DNA from: Linepithema humile
Lineage: Eukaryota > Arthropoda > Insecta > Hymenoptera > Formicidae
Length of the DNA: 64,000 nt
Assembly (NCBI RefSeq): GCF_040581485.1
Contig: NC_090130.1
Coordinates: 19,285,656-19,349,655 of the forward strand
Reading direction: 5' to 3'
The position numbers were made by a program, and so were the translations under genes. Below the pieces are notes generated by a model. That model had not been told where the DNA came from. It saw only the letters and a list, made by a program, of their open reading frames with translations, and ran no database searches. Shown in pieces: positions 1 to 11,293 of this stretch. How positions within the stretch are numbered: the stretch's first letter is position 1; every line of letters begins with the position of its first letter.

Positions 1-142
1 ATCTAACCTCAACTTCTACTATTCTTTGTTTTTCTCTTCCTGCTGAAAAGCGAGCTCGACGAGAACGAATGGTTGTCACAGGTATTTCTTCTACAATGTC
101 GACCAAATACTTTTTATATGGTCCTCTTGATGTATTAGTCAT
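1..142 (-). CDS. First exon of an unrecognised divergent gene (partial)
   Basis: Read on the minus strand, an ATG at 142-140 opens a frame that stays open to the window edge. A plausible splice donor (GAG|GTTAGA) lies at positions 8/7, giving a 45-codon first exon. The peptide starts MTNTSRGPYKKYLVDIVEE and has a basic stretch (TIRSRRARFSAGREKQR) that could bind nucleic acid or act as a nuclear signal; that role is inference. It faces away from the BEN-domain gene, with about 500 bp between the two start codons. I do not recognise the family, and the rest of the gene lies outside the window. It could also be the start of a transposon gene. Confidence 0.45.
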   Translation of the reverse strand, partial: MTNTSRGPYKKYLVDIVEEIPVTTIRSRRARFSAGREKQRIVEVEVR

Positions 143-649
143 TTTTTATGTTATTTTATATCTCAAAACTTAACTAATATACATAATAAATTGAAAAAAT
201 ATATCAAACAATATTATTATTTATTCACTGCACGTGGACACGAGATTTCACAATTACAACATTTGTCGCCATTGCCGGTAAACAACATGGACAAAAGAAC
301 AGATAGTAATGTGCGGTGTTGTCAGCAGGTTATGAGCGGCCAATGAGAATAAGTGTCCTCATTGAAAATTATAATTCTATTTAGAACATGTGACCATGCA
401 CAGCCAATACGCGGACGCTATGTCATCAAAGAGCGCTAGCAACCAATCAGCGCAGCGGCAAGAATCGCGAGCGCTACTGAGTAAGATTATACCTTGCAAT
501 TGTTTCTGGTCACTCGTGTGTTGTGTTCTTATTCTCTAAGTCAGATTTATAATATTGCGGTGAATGTGTATAATTGTCAACAGATCTTAGCAGATTATAG
601 TAGTTATTATAATATTATAATAGCAACTGCTTGCAAAACAATAGTAAAA
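143..649. promoter_or_regulatory. Putative shared promoter region between two divergent genes
   Basis: This 507-bp interval separates the start codon of the minus-strand gene (142) from that of the BEN gene (650). Positions 400-480 are clearly richer in G+C and CpG than the AT-rich flanks, as expected for an insect promoter. No TATA box or initiator is distinctive enough to name. An in-frame ATG at 494 precedes the chosen BEN start, so part of this interval may be 5' UTR. The promoter role is inferred from gene layout only. Confidence 0.35.
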
Positions 650-3608
650 ATGAATGATAACGACTGTATTCTGCTTGAATTTGTTAACGAGGATAAAAAG
701 ATAGCAATTGGTTATCAAGATTGGCTTCTGCAAAAAGTCACAGAAAAAGAAGAATTTGCCAGATTAATCGAAAACAATATTGAAGTTGAAATAAAATGGC
801 CTAATTGCGACATTGCACCGACATCAAATATGAAAAAACGATTGAAAACGTGTCAATGGCAGGTGGTTGTGGTTAAGTTACTTGCTTTTGGAGGTAAATA
901 ATAAGTATAATAATTTAATATTATTTATTGTAGATATCTATACTTTCGATTAATAGACTGGCATATGTACATATAGATATATAAAGAGAGTTTCGATAGA
1001 TAGTTGTATTTTATTATATATGATCACCATTTTTTTTAAATTAACTTTGGTTAAAGTTATAACCATAATTTTAATTGAATTGTACGCAGGGCTTAATTTC
1101 TAAAAAAATAAGAACCGGAACGCATGAAAAAGATATTTCTTCTTCTGATATTTATTAAATAACTATTAAATTTCAGATTAAAAAAAAATTGAAACGCCAT
1201 TCCGGTCAAAATTAAGCCCTGATTGTATGTGTATCTTTAAGATAATATTTGTTGAATAATTGTATTAAAATTTTTTTGATTCTAATTTTTAAGAATGGGT
1301 AAAAATGTGCGAGTATAGAGATAATTTAACAGAATATGGCGTATTACAACCAACCAAAAAAGATCGAAAAATAATACAAAGAAAAGAATGGAATGATGAT
1401 GATGAAAATAGTGAAATACGTTCAAAGAAAAAAATGGTTAATTTTATAAATAACATATAACTTTAAATACTAATATAAATACGTTTATATTGTATAATAA
1501 TTTTGAACTTTTTTTGAATATAGAACAAAGTTGGTGTAACAAAAAATGAAATTAATGAATCAAAATCATTACAATTACTTAAAGAATTAAAATCATTTAA
1601 AAGAGCTCCAATTGAAGTAAATATTTATTTTTATGTTTTGAAATAGAAAAAACAATAATCTAAAGTTTTCAAAAGTAATGATACGATTTCTTCCTCTTTT
1701 GTAAATAGATTGACTATGGAACATCTTCAGATGAAGAAAATTATTCCAAAATGTCAAAAAATGATTTGAGTGTGAAGAATGACTTATTGAAGTTCAAAAA
1801 TGAATCGTTAAAAAAAGAAAACGCTGCACTACGGGTTACTCTACATTCCTTAGAAAGTTTGTTATTCGTTATATTATAACTCGTACACTGTTATATTAAT
1901 CCATCAGAAACTGAATTTTTTAATTTTAGAAATTTTAGTACATTTTGTATTTTGTTATTTGTACATTAAGAGAGTATTTTCCTATGTCATTAAGTATTTA
2001 AATATCGTAAATTTGTACCATTTTTTCTTTATTTATAACTTTTTTATATTTGATTTTTAGATCTGCCAAAGATGAAAGACATGACGGAAGCTGTTCTGAG
2101 CAATTTGGAGAAGATTAATGAAAATGTTCATTTGGTAACACTTATAAAATTGTATATTAAAATTTTTAATAACTTTCTGTTTAATCAATTAATAATATAC
2201 GTTAATACTTAAATATATACGTTAAATATATACGTTAATAATAACGTTTATTTAATTATAGTTTTTGGGTAAAAATCTTCTGGAGACTGCACCTTCAACT
2301 TCAAAACTCAATCCTACTACTAATTATAAGGTTAGTTTTCCTTCTCACAAAGTAACATATTTTTCATAAATGTTTCAAGAATATATGACATGATTTTAGT
2401 AATATTACAGAATAGTAAAAATATTGAAATATTAATTATGTATAAATAGTACTTTTAATATTTATCTGTATCGCTTTAATTTAATGTTATTCTGAATGCA
2501 AAGTATAATAATAATATATGCTTCTCTATTAATTGAAATTGTCACATTTAATAAATACCTTAAATATATTTAAACGAAACTTTAGTTTAGGAAAATGAAA
2601 TACATTTGAAAGCTAATTATGAAATTATTATAGTTTACAGATAAACGAAGTTCTGAATCGCGAGTTGATGAAGAGCCTATTCCCTATTTTACTAATGAGG
2701 TTCGTTCTTAATATCAAATTTTGTTCCAAACATCATAATATATATTTCAAGCTATAATTTTTAATGTTTCTTTACGCTACTAATTGGTATAATCTAATGT
2801 TTTCTTCTAATATATTTGTAGAATACTATAGATGAATGCAGCGACAGAAGATTCAATATGCCCAGTAAAAAGTCATCTAATGATGTGAGTTATCTAATGA
2901 TTATTTATTTTAATTAAAAGTATGTTTATAAAAACTATTTGTATTATTTAATTTGTATTATTTATTTGCACGAAAAACAGATTGATCTCGGCGGAAAAGG
3001 CAAATATTTTCTCAATGCTTCTTTAATAAGAAATTGCAACAAAAGTAGCGTATCACAATATACGTGCGATTTGCTATCAGTTATGTTTACTAAAGAAGAA
3101 TTAGCATCTTGTAGCTTAACGGGAAAAATCCCAAATACTATGAAAGGTACAGCTACTAAAGCTAAGCTGCGTCTCGATCCAAATCGCATCGAAGCAATTG
3201 AAGGTAAAGATACAAATATAACAGTTTATTAAATAATATAAAGACTGGAACATTTTCGTACTGTCTGAATTTGATCTTATATAATCTTTTACTTTAAAAG
3301 TTTACTGCTGTCTGGTTAATTTGTGTTTTATTTCGAATACTGCATACTTTTTCTCAGCAGAAAGATTTTTATAAATGCAATTTGACATAAAATTCAATAA
3401 AAATATTTCTTGTAAAAACCAGTCTTCACTATTTATTATTATCAAAATAAGATTTGACATGCTTCTAACATGCCTTGATTTTGTTAAAGCACATGTATTT
3501 TCAAAATTTGAGTGTACGAAGGATAGTACAAAGCTGTTCAAACTTGCAATACGGCAAAAGTGCAATAATGCTGTACCTCGGGCATCAAAAACTCATCAGA
3601 ATCATTAA
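650..3608 (+). CDS. BEN-domain protein, 10 exons, apparently intact
   Basis: I reconstruct exons 650-893, 1294-1436, 1524-1616, 1709-1856, 2061-2134, 2262-2330, 2634-2699, 2822-2884, 2981-3203 and 3490-3608. Every junction is GT/AG, and the exon lengths sum to 1242 nt (413 codons plus stop) with no in-frame stop. The C-terminal 110 residues form a BEN domain, seen in LLSVMFTKEELASCSLTGKI, then LRLDPNRIEAIE, with the last exon supplying FKLAIRQKCNNA. BEN domains bind DNA or chromatin proteins, usually in repressors. The fourth exon encodes a probable short coiled coil (NDLLKFKNESLKKENAALRV). The N-terminus (MNDNDCILLEFVNEDKKIAI) looks like the short leading segment of insect BEN proteins. An upstream in-frame ATG at 494 would add 52 residues; I prefer 650 because the extra peptide looks non-coding. 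An AATAAA lies at 3711. It may be a host gene or a transposon-derived BEN gene. Confidence 0.82.
1087..1221. mobile_element. hAT-type MITE in intron 1 of the BEN gene
   Basis: A 135-bp element has ends CAGGGCTTAATTT facing each other in inverted orientation. It is flanked by attgtacg (1079-1086) and attgtatg (1222-1229), an 8-bp target duplication with one mismatch. The CAGGG terminus and 8-bp duplication are typical of the hAT superfamily. It has no coding capacity. Confidence 0.75.
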
Positions 3609-4270
3609 TGTAACGTTGAACTACATTTTTATTTTAGTTTTTTGGAATTGCCAGTATAAAAGCTGGAAGTATATCAGTTCCGGATGTGTCACCTTGACAT
3701 TTTTTTTTATAATAAAATATATAATATTTTAACTTTTAACTATGTGCCAATTTAATTTCTGCGGATAAATTATTTTATATAAGTTTTGCCAAATATTATA
3801 ATAAAATATTATTAAAAAATAAAAGTTTATAATATTTTATATTATACAAATTTTATATATAAATGTAAATTATATAAAGTTATAGAGAATAAATAATATT
3901 TCATTAATACACATGTCTTATAATAATATTTATTAACTAACAAATATTTATAAATCATATTATGTGTGTATTACATACACATTTGACACAAATAATAATG
4001 TAGTTGTATCTATATTAATTATGAGTGATTGCATCTGTTCTTTTAGTAAATAAACTTATTACAAAAAATAATTATTTATTATGAAATTTATATATATATA
4101 TACTTATATAGTTACCTATTATTAAATATCTATTATAAACTCATAGTTAATTAAAAGAAGTAAAAAAACTATTGAATCTTCTGCAAAACTACTGATAATT
4201 CAATAATTTATTTTTCAGTTATTCTCAATATCATTTTGTTTGTATTAAAACTAGAATTTTCTAAAAGTTT
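3609..4270. other. AT-rich intergenic sequence, 3' flank of the BEN gene
   Basis: This stretch is strongly AT-rich with no convincing gene. A polyadenylation signal AATAAA at 3711-3716 and several similar hexamers nearby fit the 3' end of the BEN transcript. Nothing else is visible. Confidence 0.5.
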
Positions 4271-4552
4271 ATTCAATATTATCCTTAATAGTTTTGCTAA
4301 TAATATTCAGCATTATTAGAGACGAAAATACTGCTGAGTTGAAAACTGCAGTTTTCATATAGTTTTCCAATAGATTTTTAATAGTGATCCTATAGTTTTT
4401 CAATAGTGTTCCTATGGTTTTTCAATACTTTTTAATAGTTTTCTCAATAGTTTTTTAATAGTTTTTTTAAATAGTTTCCTGTAGTTTTTTTTCGTACGGG
4501 AAGAGAAAAAAAATGAAACTTGTTCATTAATTGATGCAAATAAAACATTTAA

Positions 4553-5107
4553 TGGCCTCACAAAGCTATCTTATTACTTATCGAGGAGTATTGTATCCGA
4601 AAAGATGATTTTGCTTCTGGCAAAATATCTCAAAAAAAAATTTGGGAAGCTATCAGTAAAAAACTTATCAATGAAGGTCACAATGTTAATGGACTGCAAT
4701 GTTTATCTAAATTTCAAGGATTAAAAAGAACATATAAAGTAACAAAGGATCACAATTCAAAATCTGGAAACAACATTAGATCTTGGATATATTTCAATAT
4801 TATGAACGATTTAGTGGGAAATAAATCTTATATTAATCCAGTAGCAACAATAAGTTCAATTGGTTTACATGTAACATCAAGTAAACGCAGTCGATCAGAA
4901 TCAGATTATGATTGTGAAAACACACCAAAACGTTCGAATAACACAATAAGTAAAAACCAATTATCAAATAAAGAAATTTTGTTACAAATTTATGAATCAA
5001 AAGAAACTTTTGAGAAAAATCGAGAAAGACGTCATCAAGAAAAAATGAAGCAAAGAAGTGAAGCAATAGAAGTTATGAAGCAAATTGTAACGAATTTAAA
5101 AAAATAA
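4553..5107 (+). pseudogene. Harbinger ORF1: Myb/SANT-like DNA-binding protein, frameshifted at its 5' end
   Basis: The open frame of about 185 codons starts at TGG 4553 and reads WPHKAILLLIEEYCIRKDD and so on, with KIWEAISKKL and a trailing RSWIYFNIMNDL. This is the tri-helix/Myb-SANT domain of Harbinger ORF1 proteins. In that family the protein binds element DNA and brings the transposase to the nucleus. The C-terminus is charged and helical (ETFEKNRERRHQEKMKQRSE). Immediately upstream a stop lies in frame, but the +1 frame just before it encodes a plausible continuation (SLIDANKTFN). I therefore infer a one-base deletion near 4551. No clean start codon remains. Confidence 0.7.
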
Positions 5108-5164
5108 TTTTTAGAATAGTAGTTTGTATTTAGAGTATTTCATATGTGTTTTAATGAAAAGACT

Positions 5165-5640
5165 TTATTATAGTTATGTTTCAGAAGTTTAAAGAAATAT
5201 TTTTTGTTTTTTAATATTTAAGAATACTGGTTGTGTTCAGAATTTTTTATATTATATGAATGAAAATACTTTAGTTTAATAAGTTTAAAAAAATATTTTT
5301 TGTTTTTTAATATTTAAGAATACTGGTTGTGTTCAGAATTTTTCATATTATATGAATGAAAATACTTTAGTTTAATAAGTTTAAAAAAATATTTTTTGTT
5401 TTTTAATATTTAAAAATACTGGTTGTGTTCAAAATCTTTTATATTATATGAATAAAAATACTTTAGTTTAATAAGTTTAAAGAAATATTTTTTGTTTTTT
5501 AATATTTAAGAATACTGGTTGTGTTCAGAATCTTTTATATTATATGAATAAAAATACTTTAGTTTAATAAGTTTAAAGAAATATTTTTTGTTTTTTAATA
5601 TTTTAGATGAATAGTAATTGTGTTCAGAGTCTTTCATATA
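5165..5640. repeat. 96-bp tandem repeat, about 4.5 copies
   Basis: The phrase aagaatactggttgtgttc recurs at 5220, 5316, 5412 (one substitution) and 5508, exactly 96 bp apart. The units share a T-rich segment and a tail ending in actttagtttaataag. The last unit decays after 5600. The array lies between the 3' ends of the two convergent Harbinger genes. Confidence 0.93.
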
Positions 5641-5939
5641 GTATTAACAAAAAATATCTATATTATATATCAATGAAAGACTGAAAAGTTGTGTATTATA
5701 TTTATAAAGTCTTTAGTATCTTAATAAATTATATGTGCAATAAAAACTAATTCATGATTTATTTAATAATGCAATAAAAACAATAAAAACCAGTTACATT
5801 TTTTTGCAATTTGTATTAATTTATTAACATACAAACAAATTGATATAAAAAATTATGCTAAATAGTATTTATTCTTATACAATTTTTGTTTCTATAAAAA
5901 AAGTTTTACATAATATTTTTACATAGTACTTAAAATTAA

Positions 5940-7138
5940 TCATACATCTCGTATTACCAATTGTTCACAAATATAATTTCTCTTTATTATTCCACGCTGA
6001 TTACCATGTAAGAATTCTGCACGCGTCATATTATTATTTAATAATTCACAATGTGATATATTATTTAAATCAATATCATTAAAATTATCATTTCGTAATA
6101 AACAAATGTTATGTAAAATACAACAAGTCAAAATCATTTTAGGAATAATATCGAGTCGTTCCATGTCAAGTAATGTTAAAAGAGATCTAAATCTACCTTT
6201 TAATAATCCAAACGCTCTTTCAATTGCCATTCGAGTAGAAGAATAACAAAAATTGAAATTTTTTTGTTTAACAGATAAATGCCCATTGTCTCGATAAGGA
6301 ACAAGTAGATGCTCATGAATTGCGTATGCTGCATCACCTATTAAGTGAGATTCATTGGGAAACTTGTTAGGATCATTAAGGTAGTTAGAGACTTCGGATA
6401 ATCTAAAAACTCGTTGATCGTGGACAGAACCCGGATTTCCAGCATAGCAATGAATAAAATGACATTCATGATCACATATTGCCTGAAATAAAAAATATAA
6501 ACACTGTTATGAGTTTTCATGATTAATAACCTCATTTAATGTAAAAAAAAAATCTATGATAAATATTTAATTTCCACATACTTATATTAATTAATATAAT
6601 AAAGTACTATCCTACCTGTAAGTGAATCGAATGATGTCCTTTTCGATTCACGTAAGTTTCTGGATCTTTATGTGGTGCAGGAATATTGATATGGGTACCA
6701 TCAATTGCTCCTATAACTTTAGGAAACCCACTTGCAGCAAAAAAACCATTTTGTATTTCTATTGCTTTTTCTTCATTTGGCCAACTGATAAAAACTGGTG
6801 CTAATTCTATTAAAGCATTTATAACTCTTCTTACAGATTTTAACGCTGTTGCCCTCGCTACGTTAAATTTTTCGCAAATAGATTTGAAAAAGGAAAAAAA
6901 TTATATAAGATAAATAAAATATTTATTTTTTAATAAGCTTGATATTTTTATAAATATAATGCAATATGTATATACCTATATGAATCTGAAGTTGACATTT
7001 TCCAAATGGCAATTAACAATTGCTTCTTAGGCGATATGGTAGGGCAACCAGGTTTTTCTCTTATTAATTTTTTACTAATTAATGTTAATATAAATTCAAA
7101 TGTTCTTGGAAACATTTTACAAAAAAAATTATTACGCG

Positions 7139-7174
<36 letters not shown>

Positions 7175-7454
7175 TATATAATATTATCAATAAAAAAACT
7201 ATATAAAATATAAAAAATATTTACCTAAAATGAGATTTAAATTGATTATCACTGTATTGAGGAATAATAACCTCAACATAATTTTTAATGCGAAGAATAT
7301 GTTTCTTAACATCTTTTATGCAGTTTGTCATTTCAATTTCTCCATCCTCTTCTTTGCTTTCTGAAGAAGAAGATGAAAATATAATATCGTAATATTCATT
7401 TACCGCAACGGATAAAATTGCACATTGCTCACGATCATCACAAAGCGTCGCCAT
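5940..7454 (-). pseudogene. PIF/Harbinger transposase (DDE_4 family, HARBI1-like) with two damaged splice acceptors
   Basis: Four minus-strand exons (7225-7454, 6976-7116, 6616-6883, 5940-6482) close in frame to 393 codons plus stop. Catalytic blocks are visible. The first Asp is in GAIDGTHINIPAPHKDPETY, the second in HLIGDAAYAIHEHLLVPY, and the Glu region is MAIERAFGLLKGRFRSLL. The family cuts and pastes DNA into TTA/TAA-like targets. Exon 1 has an acidic serine run (IIFSSSSSESKEEDG). The acceptors of exons 2 (7117-7118) and 3 (6884-6885) read AA instead of AG, although the flanking codons join perfectly (SHFR to MFPR, and SYR to SICEKF). The acceptor of exon 4 and all donors are intact. A TA microsatellite sits in intron 1. 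Confidence 0.85.
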
Positions 7455-8658
7455 TTTTAACTATACAAATCGTGTACTGATCGTTCGTCTTGGAGTTAGC
7501 GTTTGCGTACTATGTTCAAGACGAACAGCGCTGTAAGCTCACTTTCAGCATCAGTACTGACAGCATGAAAGCAAGCAAGACGAACGCACCCATAGTATAC
7601 CCACACGGAACAAAAACCTCTAATGGATATCCATCCTAGATGTCCATCATGGAGATTCGAAACCTCTATTAGATGTCCATGTAATCTCCTATAGATGTCT
7701 ATTAGACATCCACAGTTCCGCATTACATACCTCTATTCGACATCCATTAGATATATTCATAGATATCATATGGAGCAATCATAGATGTTCCATAGATATG
7801 TCATAGAGCTTTGATGGATTGTAGTTTCAATTTGTCATTAATAGAATTATTCGGAAGTAAAGTGACAAATGTGATTGCAAGATAGTCTTGTTTATGTAGG
7901 TGTTAACAGAATGTCACCATGTTCTGACTGTGAGACAGTTTGGATTGTGACACATTTTGAAAAAATTTTGAAGACAGATTCTGAAAGTTCAATAAATTTT
8001 ACGTCAGAAATGATTATTTTAGAATTTTTTCCTGACCGGTTTAGTAGGAAAAAGCCACGAAAAAACGTCCGTTTGGGCCTTAATAGGTTAACGTAACTTA
8101 CGAGCTTCAGAACACTAGGAAAGAAAAATCCAGCGCTCTCGAGATTTTGCGTGATTACTGAGCATACCTTTAATTAAAAAAAAACGTGGACACTCAGGGG
8201 TTTCAATCATTTTTCACGAAATGGTGCTCAGGTGAATAAAAAAAAAGAAAAATGCGATTTTTAACACGTTTTTACAGTCGATATGTCGAAATAAAAAAAA
8301 TATTGGATCGAAATTCTAAAAAGAGCGTCTTATAAGGGAGACTTTGAACTTTCCAAAAAGCCCATGGTGGATGTCGTAGAAGATAGCTTCGTGCGCGCAG
8401 CAAGCAGAACCGCAGGAAATAATACGTAATGTCAGGTCTCTTCGTTCCTGCTAATTATCCCGCCTTTTGTCGTTATGCGGTATTAGTTAACGCGACTGCA
8501 GCAGCGTGGCGAGGCGAGCTGCTGCGTTTGTTACGCGACACGACTGTTATCGTTATCGCTACTCTTCTTTCTCGCGACAACGAGAATCTGTTACGACAAT
8601 TTGTTCTGGAGCTACGGATGTTTAAAGTTAAAAGTACGAATTTTGCTTTAACCGCCAA
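7455..8658. other. Harbinger margin and unassigned sequence with a CpG-rich patch
   Basis: Positions 7490-7600 precede the transposase start, and 7610-7810 hold repeated tagatgtcc-like words. From 7850 to 8350 I see nothing recognisable. Positions 8360-8620 are unusually CpG-rich, with a 103-codon plus-strand frame starting at 8429 (MSGLFVPANYPAFCRYAV) that resembles no family I know and runs into an inverted repeat. I do not call it a gene. Confidence 0.4.
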
Positions 8659-8815
8659 TGGCTTAGTTTGCACCGATTGTTTAGTACACGTATCAAATAC
8701 AAAATCTGCTTCTCCGATAGATATAAATCGTTTAGTGTAAAATATACACCAATCAAAGAAGCTGATTTAGTACTTGGTACGCGTACTAAACAATCGGTGT
8801 AAACTAAGCCAATAA
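8659..8815. repeat. Foldback repeat, about 55-bp arms
   Basis: Left arm aatggcttagtttgcaccga and its continuation through gtttagtacacgta match, in reverse complement, the right arm ending ggtgtaaactaagccaat. The spacer is about 50 bp. Arms differ by several substitutions. It is probably a small non-autonomous element; no target duplication was identified. Confidence 0.7.
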
Positions 8816-9271
8816 CTTGGTCAAAAAAAATCATACAGCATTTACAAAAAAGCAAATTGTTGAGAATTGTATGAGCTTTAACGTCGTGAAATCGGTTTTT
8901 GACAAAAAAAATTTTTCTAGTCCATGCACGTTGCCCAATTTGGGGAAATTTTTTTATTTCCGGATTGGTCCGTTCAATGGAGAATAACTCAGTTAAAAAT
9001 AATGATACGGGAGTTTTCTGCAAAAATTCAGAAACTAGAAGATTCAAGCACTTTTTTTAAAGATTTTTTTCGTCCATTTTTCGCGGAGATACAGCCGCTC
9101 AGAAAACACTCAAAAATTGACCCGAAATTTTCTATCCCTTAATTTTGACGCGTAGTGTGTTACGTTACGTATACTATAGATTGGAGTGTATTGGAGTGAT
9201 TAGGAGCATATTGGGACATGAGACGAGACGAGACAAACCTTAGTTCAGAGGTCAAATCACTCAACTCTATA

Positions 9272-10119
9272 CCTTAGAACATATATACTGGAAGGGGCAT
9301 AACCTATCTAAATATACATAACAAAAGTGTCCCCTACATCTATCTATCCTTGTCTGTACAAAATCGGTTAATGCGCTTGCGCGAATGAATAACCGCTTAA
9401 GTTGAAAGTAGAAAAATTTAAAATAGGTGGAAGGCATTTGAAAATTTGATTATAACAATTTATTCTTTAAATTATATTATAATATAATTGCAATATATTA
9501 TAAATTATATATAATAATATGTAATAATATGTAACAATAGTCTTGCGAAATAAAATAAAAATAATGATGCACATAACCAAAAACAAATACTGTAATGAAC
9601 AATAATTATATACAGGATGTACAGGATAAAATAAAATAAGATAACAAACTTTGAGGAGCAAGACCAAACATGAAAAAAAATTTGACATCAACATATGTCT
9701 GTCACACACACAAACCCACTGTTACTGATATAAAATATATATTATTAATGAAAAATAAAAAAGTAATATTTATTATTATGTAATATTCTCGCTCCTCTAA
9801 AGTTTGTTATCTTATTTTAATTATATCTTCTATATATATAGTAACTAGTACAATAAAAATTATTATAATAAATAATAAAAAAATATTTAAAAATTTTATT
9901 GATGTTTAAATAGTATTAGTTTTGTATCCTTTTTATGATTATTTCTTTAGACTTGATTATATTAGAAGACTTGTCATAGATAAGCTTGTCTAGTTTGTCA
10001 TCACACACATCAACATAATCGACGCATGCGTATTGCAATAAAATGTACAGACAAGAATAGATAGATGTTGAGGACAACGGCAAGTCAGCTATGCCCCTTC
10101 CAGTATATATGTTCTAAGC
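9272..10119. mobile_element. MITE of about 850 bp with long inverted ends
   Basis: The left end contains cttagaacatatatactgga followed by aggggcat. The right end (10091-10119) is its reverse complement. Further in, ctatctatccttgtctgtac is mirrored by tgtacagacaagaatagatag. A second inverted pair lies inside: ataacaaactttgaggagc near 9640 against gctcctctaaagtttgttat near 9790. No protein is encoded; the interior is AT-rich. Confidence 0.75.
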
Positions 10120-10152
10120 TCTATACAAACTAGAAAGCGCCTTTAGTTTACA

Positions 10153-10290
10153 TCAAACGATGCAACTTGTTGCAGCAACTCGTAAGCGATCTAGTAAACT
10201 ATTAGAAATGCACCATACAGCACATAGCATTTTTAGTAATTTACTAAATCGCTTGTGAATTGCTGCAACAAGTTGCATTGTCTGATGCAT
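10153..10290. repeat. Foldback repeat with CAACTTGTTGCAGCAA arms
   Basis: Left arm gatgcaacttgttgcagcaa continues through tagtaaactattagaaatgc and is mirrored by gcatttttagtaatttacta through caacaagttgcattg. The two arms of about 55 bp are separated by about 20 bp. A related half-copy is near 27478-27550, so this is a dispersed family. Confidence 0.75.
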
Positions 10291-10400
10291 GCTTTTCCAT
10301 ATAAGCGGCATAAGAGAGTGGTCAGACAAAGAAAGACAGTGCAATTGTTTTGTCTCTTTTTTTTGTAGGCTTATAGAAAGCCTCCATTTTTTATATACAA

Positions 10401-10545
10401 TGGGCTTGTTCGTTTTAGCTACACTGAGGCTGCTCTGGGTCTGCTCTACACAGGATAATACAGGACAGATAAATAGTTTGTCTTGTATTATCTTGTTTAG
10501 AGCAGACCCAGAGCTGCCCCAGTGCAGCTAAAACGAACAAGCCCA
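10401..10545. mobile_element. 145-bp nearly perfect palindromic MITE
   Basis: The sequence begins tgggcttgttcgttttagct and ends with its complement agctaaaacgaacaagccca. The arms run about 65 bp (through ctctgggtctgctct), with a short loop around 10470. The whole unit can fold into one hairpin. No coding capacity. Confidence 0.85.
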
Positions 10546-10745
10546 ATGTGTAGAGTATACATGAGTATACACATGTATAGAGTTCAGTGAAGAGAATCTA
10601 CAACAGAAAGAGACAAAACAACTCAAATAATCTCTTTGTTTGATCGCATCTTGAGCAGCACAGCGCTTCTTAGTTTGTATAGAGTTCGCTGAATTTATGT
10701 AAACATTCAAAATATAATAAAAAAGTTTTCAATTATTTTTTTTAT

Positions 10746-11293
10746 TTAATAAAAATTGCCAAAAAACTTTTCTATTTCTTTGTGGTCAAAGTGGTCTCTT
10801 TCCGTAAAGTTTAATTCATAAAGACCATCGCCTGTAACAGCATACATGTGAAAGTTATCAAATTCTAAAGTAAATACAGTTTTACGTTTGTCATCCACGA
10901 AATACGTCTAAAAATTTTTAAGCCAATTAATAATAATTTAATAATAAAGTACAAGATACAAAAAATTTAAAAATAATACAAACTTGAATGGCAACACTCT
11001 GTCTCTGATCCCATAAACTGCGTTATGATCCCCCGTCATAAAAGTGTACCGATTATCCGATGAGCAACACAATAATCTGCCATATTTGGAAGAATCCCAT
11101 GTACGTACAACTTTGGATGTTCTAAAATCACAGTAACAAATATAAAGAAATTGAATGGCTGATTAATATTAACAATAGGATTTATTACTTTATATCCATT
11201 TTTTTAATAGAATCATTAAAACACATGAGAATAGTGTGAGGATCCTCCCATAGTAGGTGGTGAAAATAATTATCATATTTTTCATCCATTACC
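10746..11293 (-). pseudogene. FBXW4-like WD40 C-terminal exons, copy 1 (decayed)
   Basis: Three minus-strand exon-like blocks resemble the end of FBXW4, an F-box/WD40 substrate adaptor of an SCF ubiquitin ligase. The first, near 11189-11293, has LLWEDPHTILM. The middle one, near 10985-11138, keeps TFMTG, then a frameshift, then WDQRQSVAIQ. The last (10746-10907) reads VFTLEFDNFHMYAVTGDGLY and ends EKFFGNFY followed by TAA. The last block is open with a good acceptor, but the middle block needs at least one frame change, so this copy is broken. F-box and upstream WD repeats are absent. It parallels copy 2 near 26 kb in exon order and intron positions, so the two share a duplication. Confidence 0.7.

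Larger units (their letters stand above)
4270..7620. mobile_element. PIF/Harbinger DNA transposon with two convergent genes
   Basis: A Myb/SANT-like gene on the plus strand and a DDE_4-type (HARBI1-like) transposase on the minus strand converge, with tandem repeats between their ends. This two-gene layout is diagnostic of PIF/Harbinger elements. Both margins contain short repeated words: TAGTTTTT units at 4350-4490 and tagatgtcc/tattagacatcc units at 7610-7720. I read these as subterminal repeats. The exact termini and the expected 3-bp target duplication could not be fixed, so the bounds are approximate. Both genes carry defects, so the copy is probably dead. Confidence 0.75.

Noticed and set aside
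3302..3565. Minus-strand frame antisense to the last BEN exon
   Set aside because: The plus strand encodes a conserved BEN-domain ending in phase with nine upstream exons; the antisense frame has no motif.
5165..5640. CRISPR-like array
   Set aside because: The units are 96 bp with no unique spacers between conserved repeats. It is an ordinary tandem array in a eukaryotic transposon.
8429..8740. 103-codon plus-strand frame in a CpG-rich patch
   Set aside because: It ends within an inverted repeat, lacks any recognisable domain and has an equally open opposite-strand frame. Insufficient to call.
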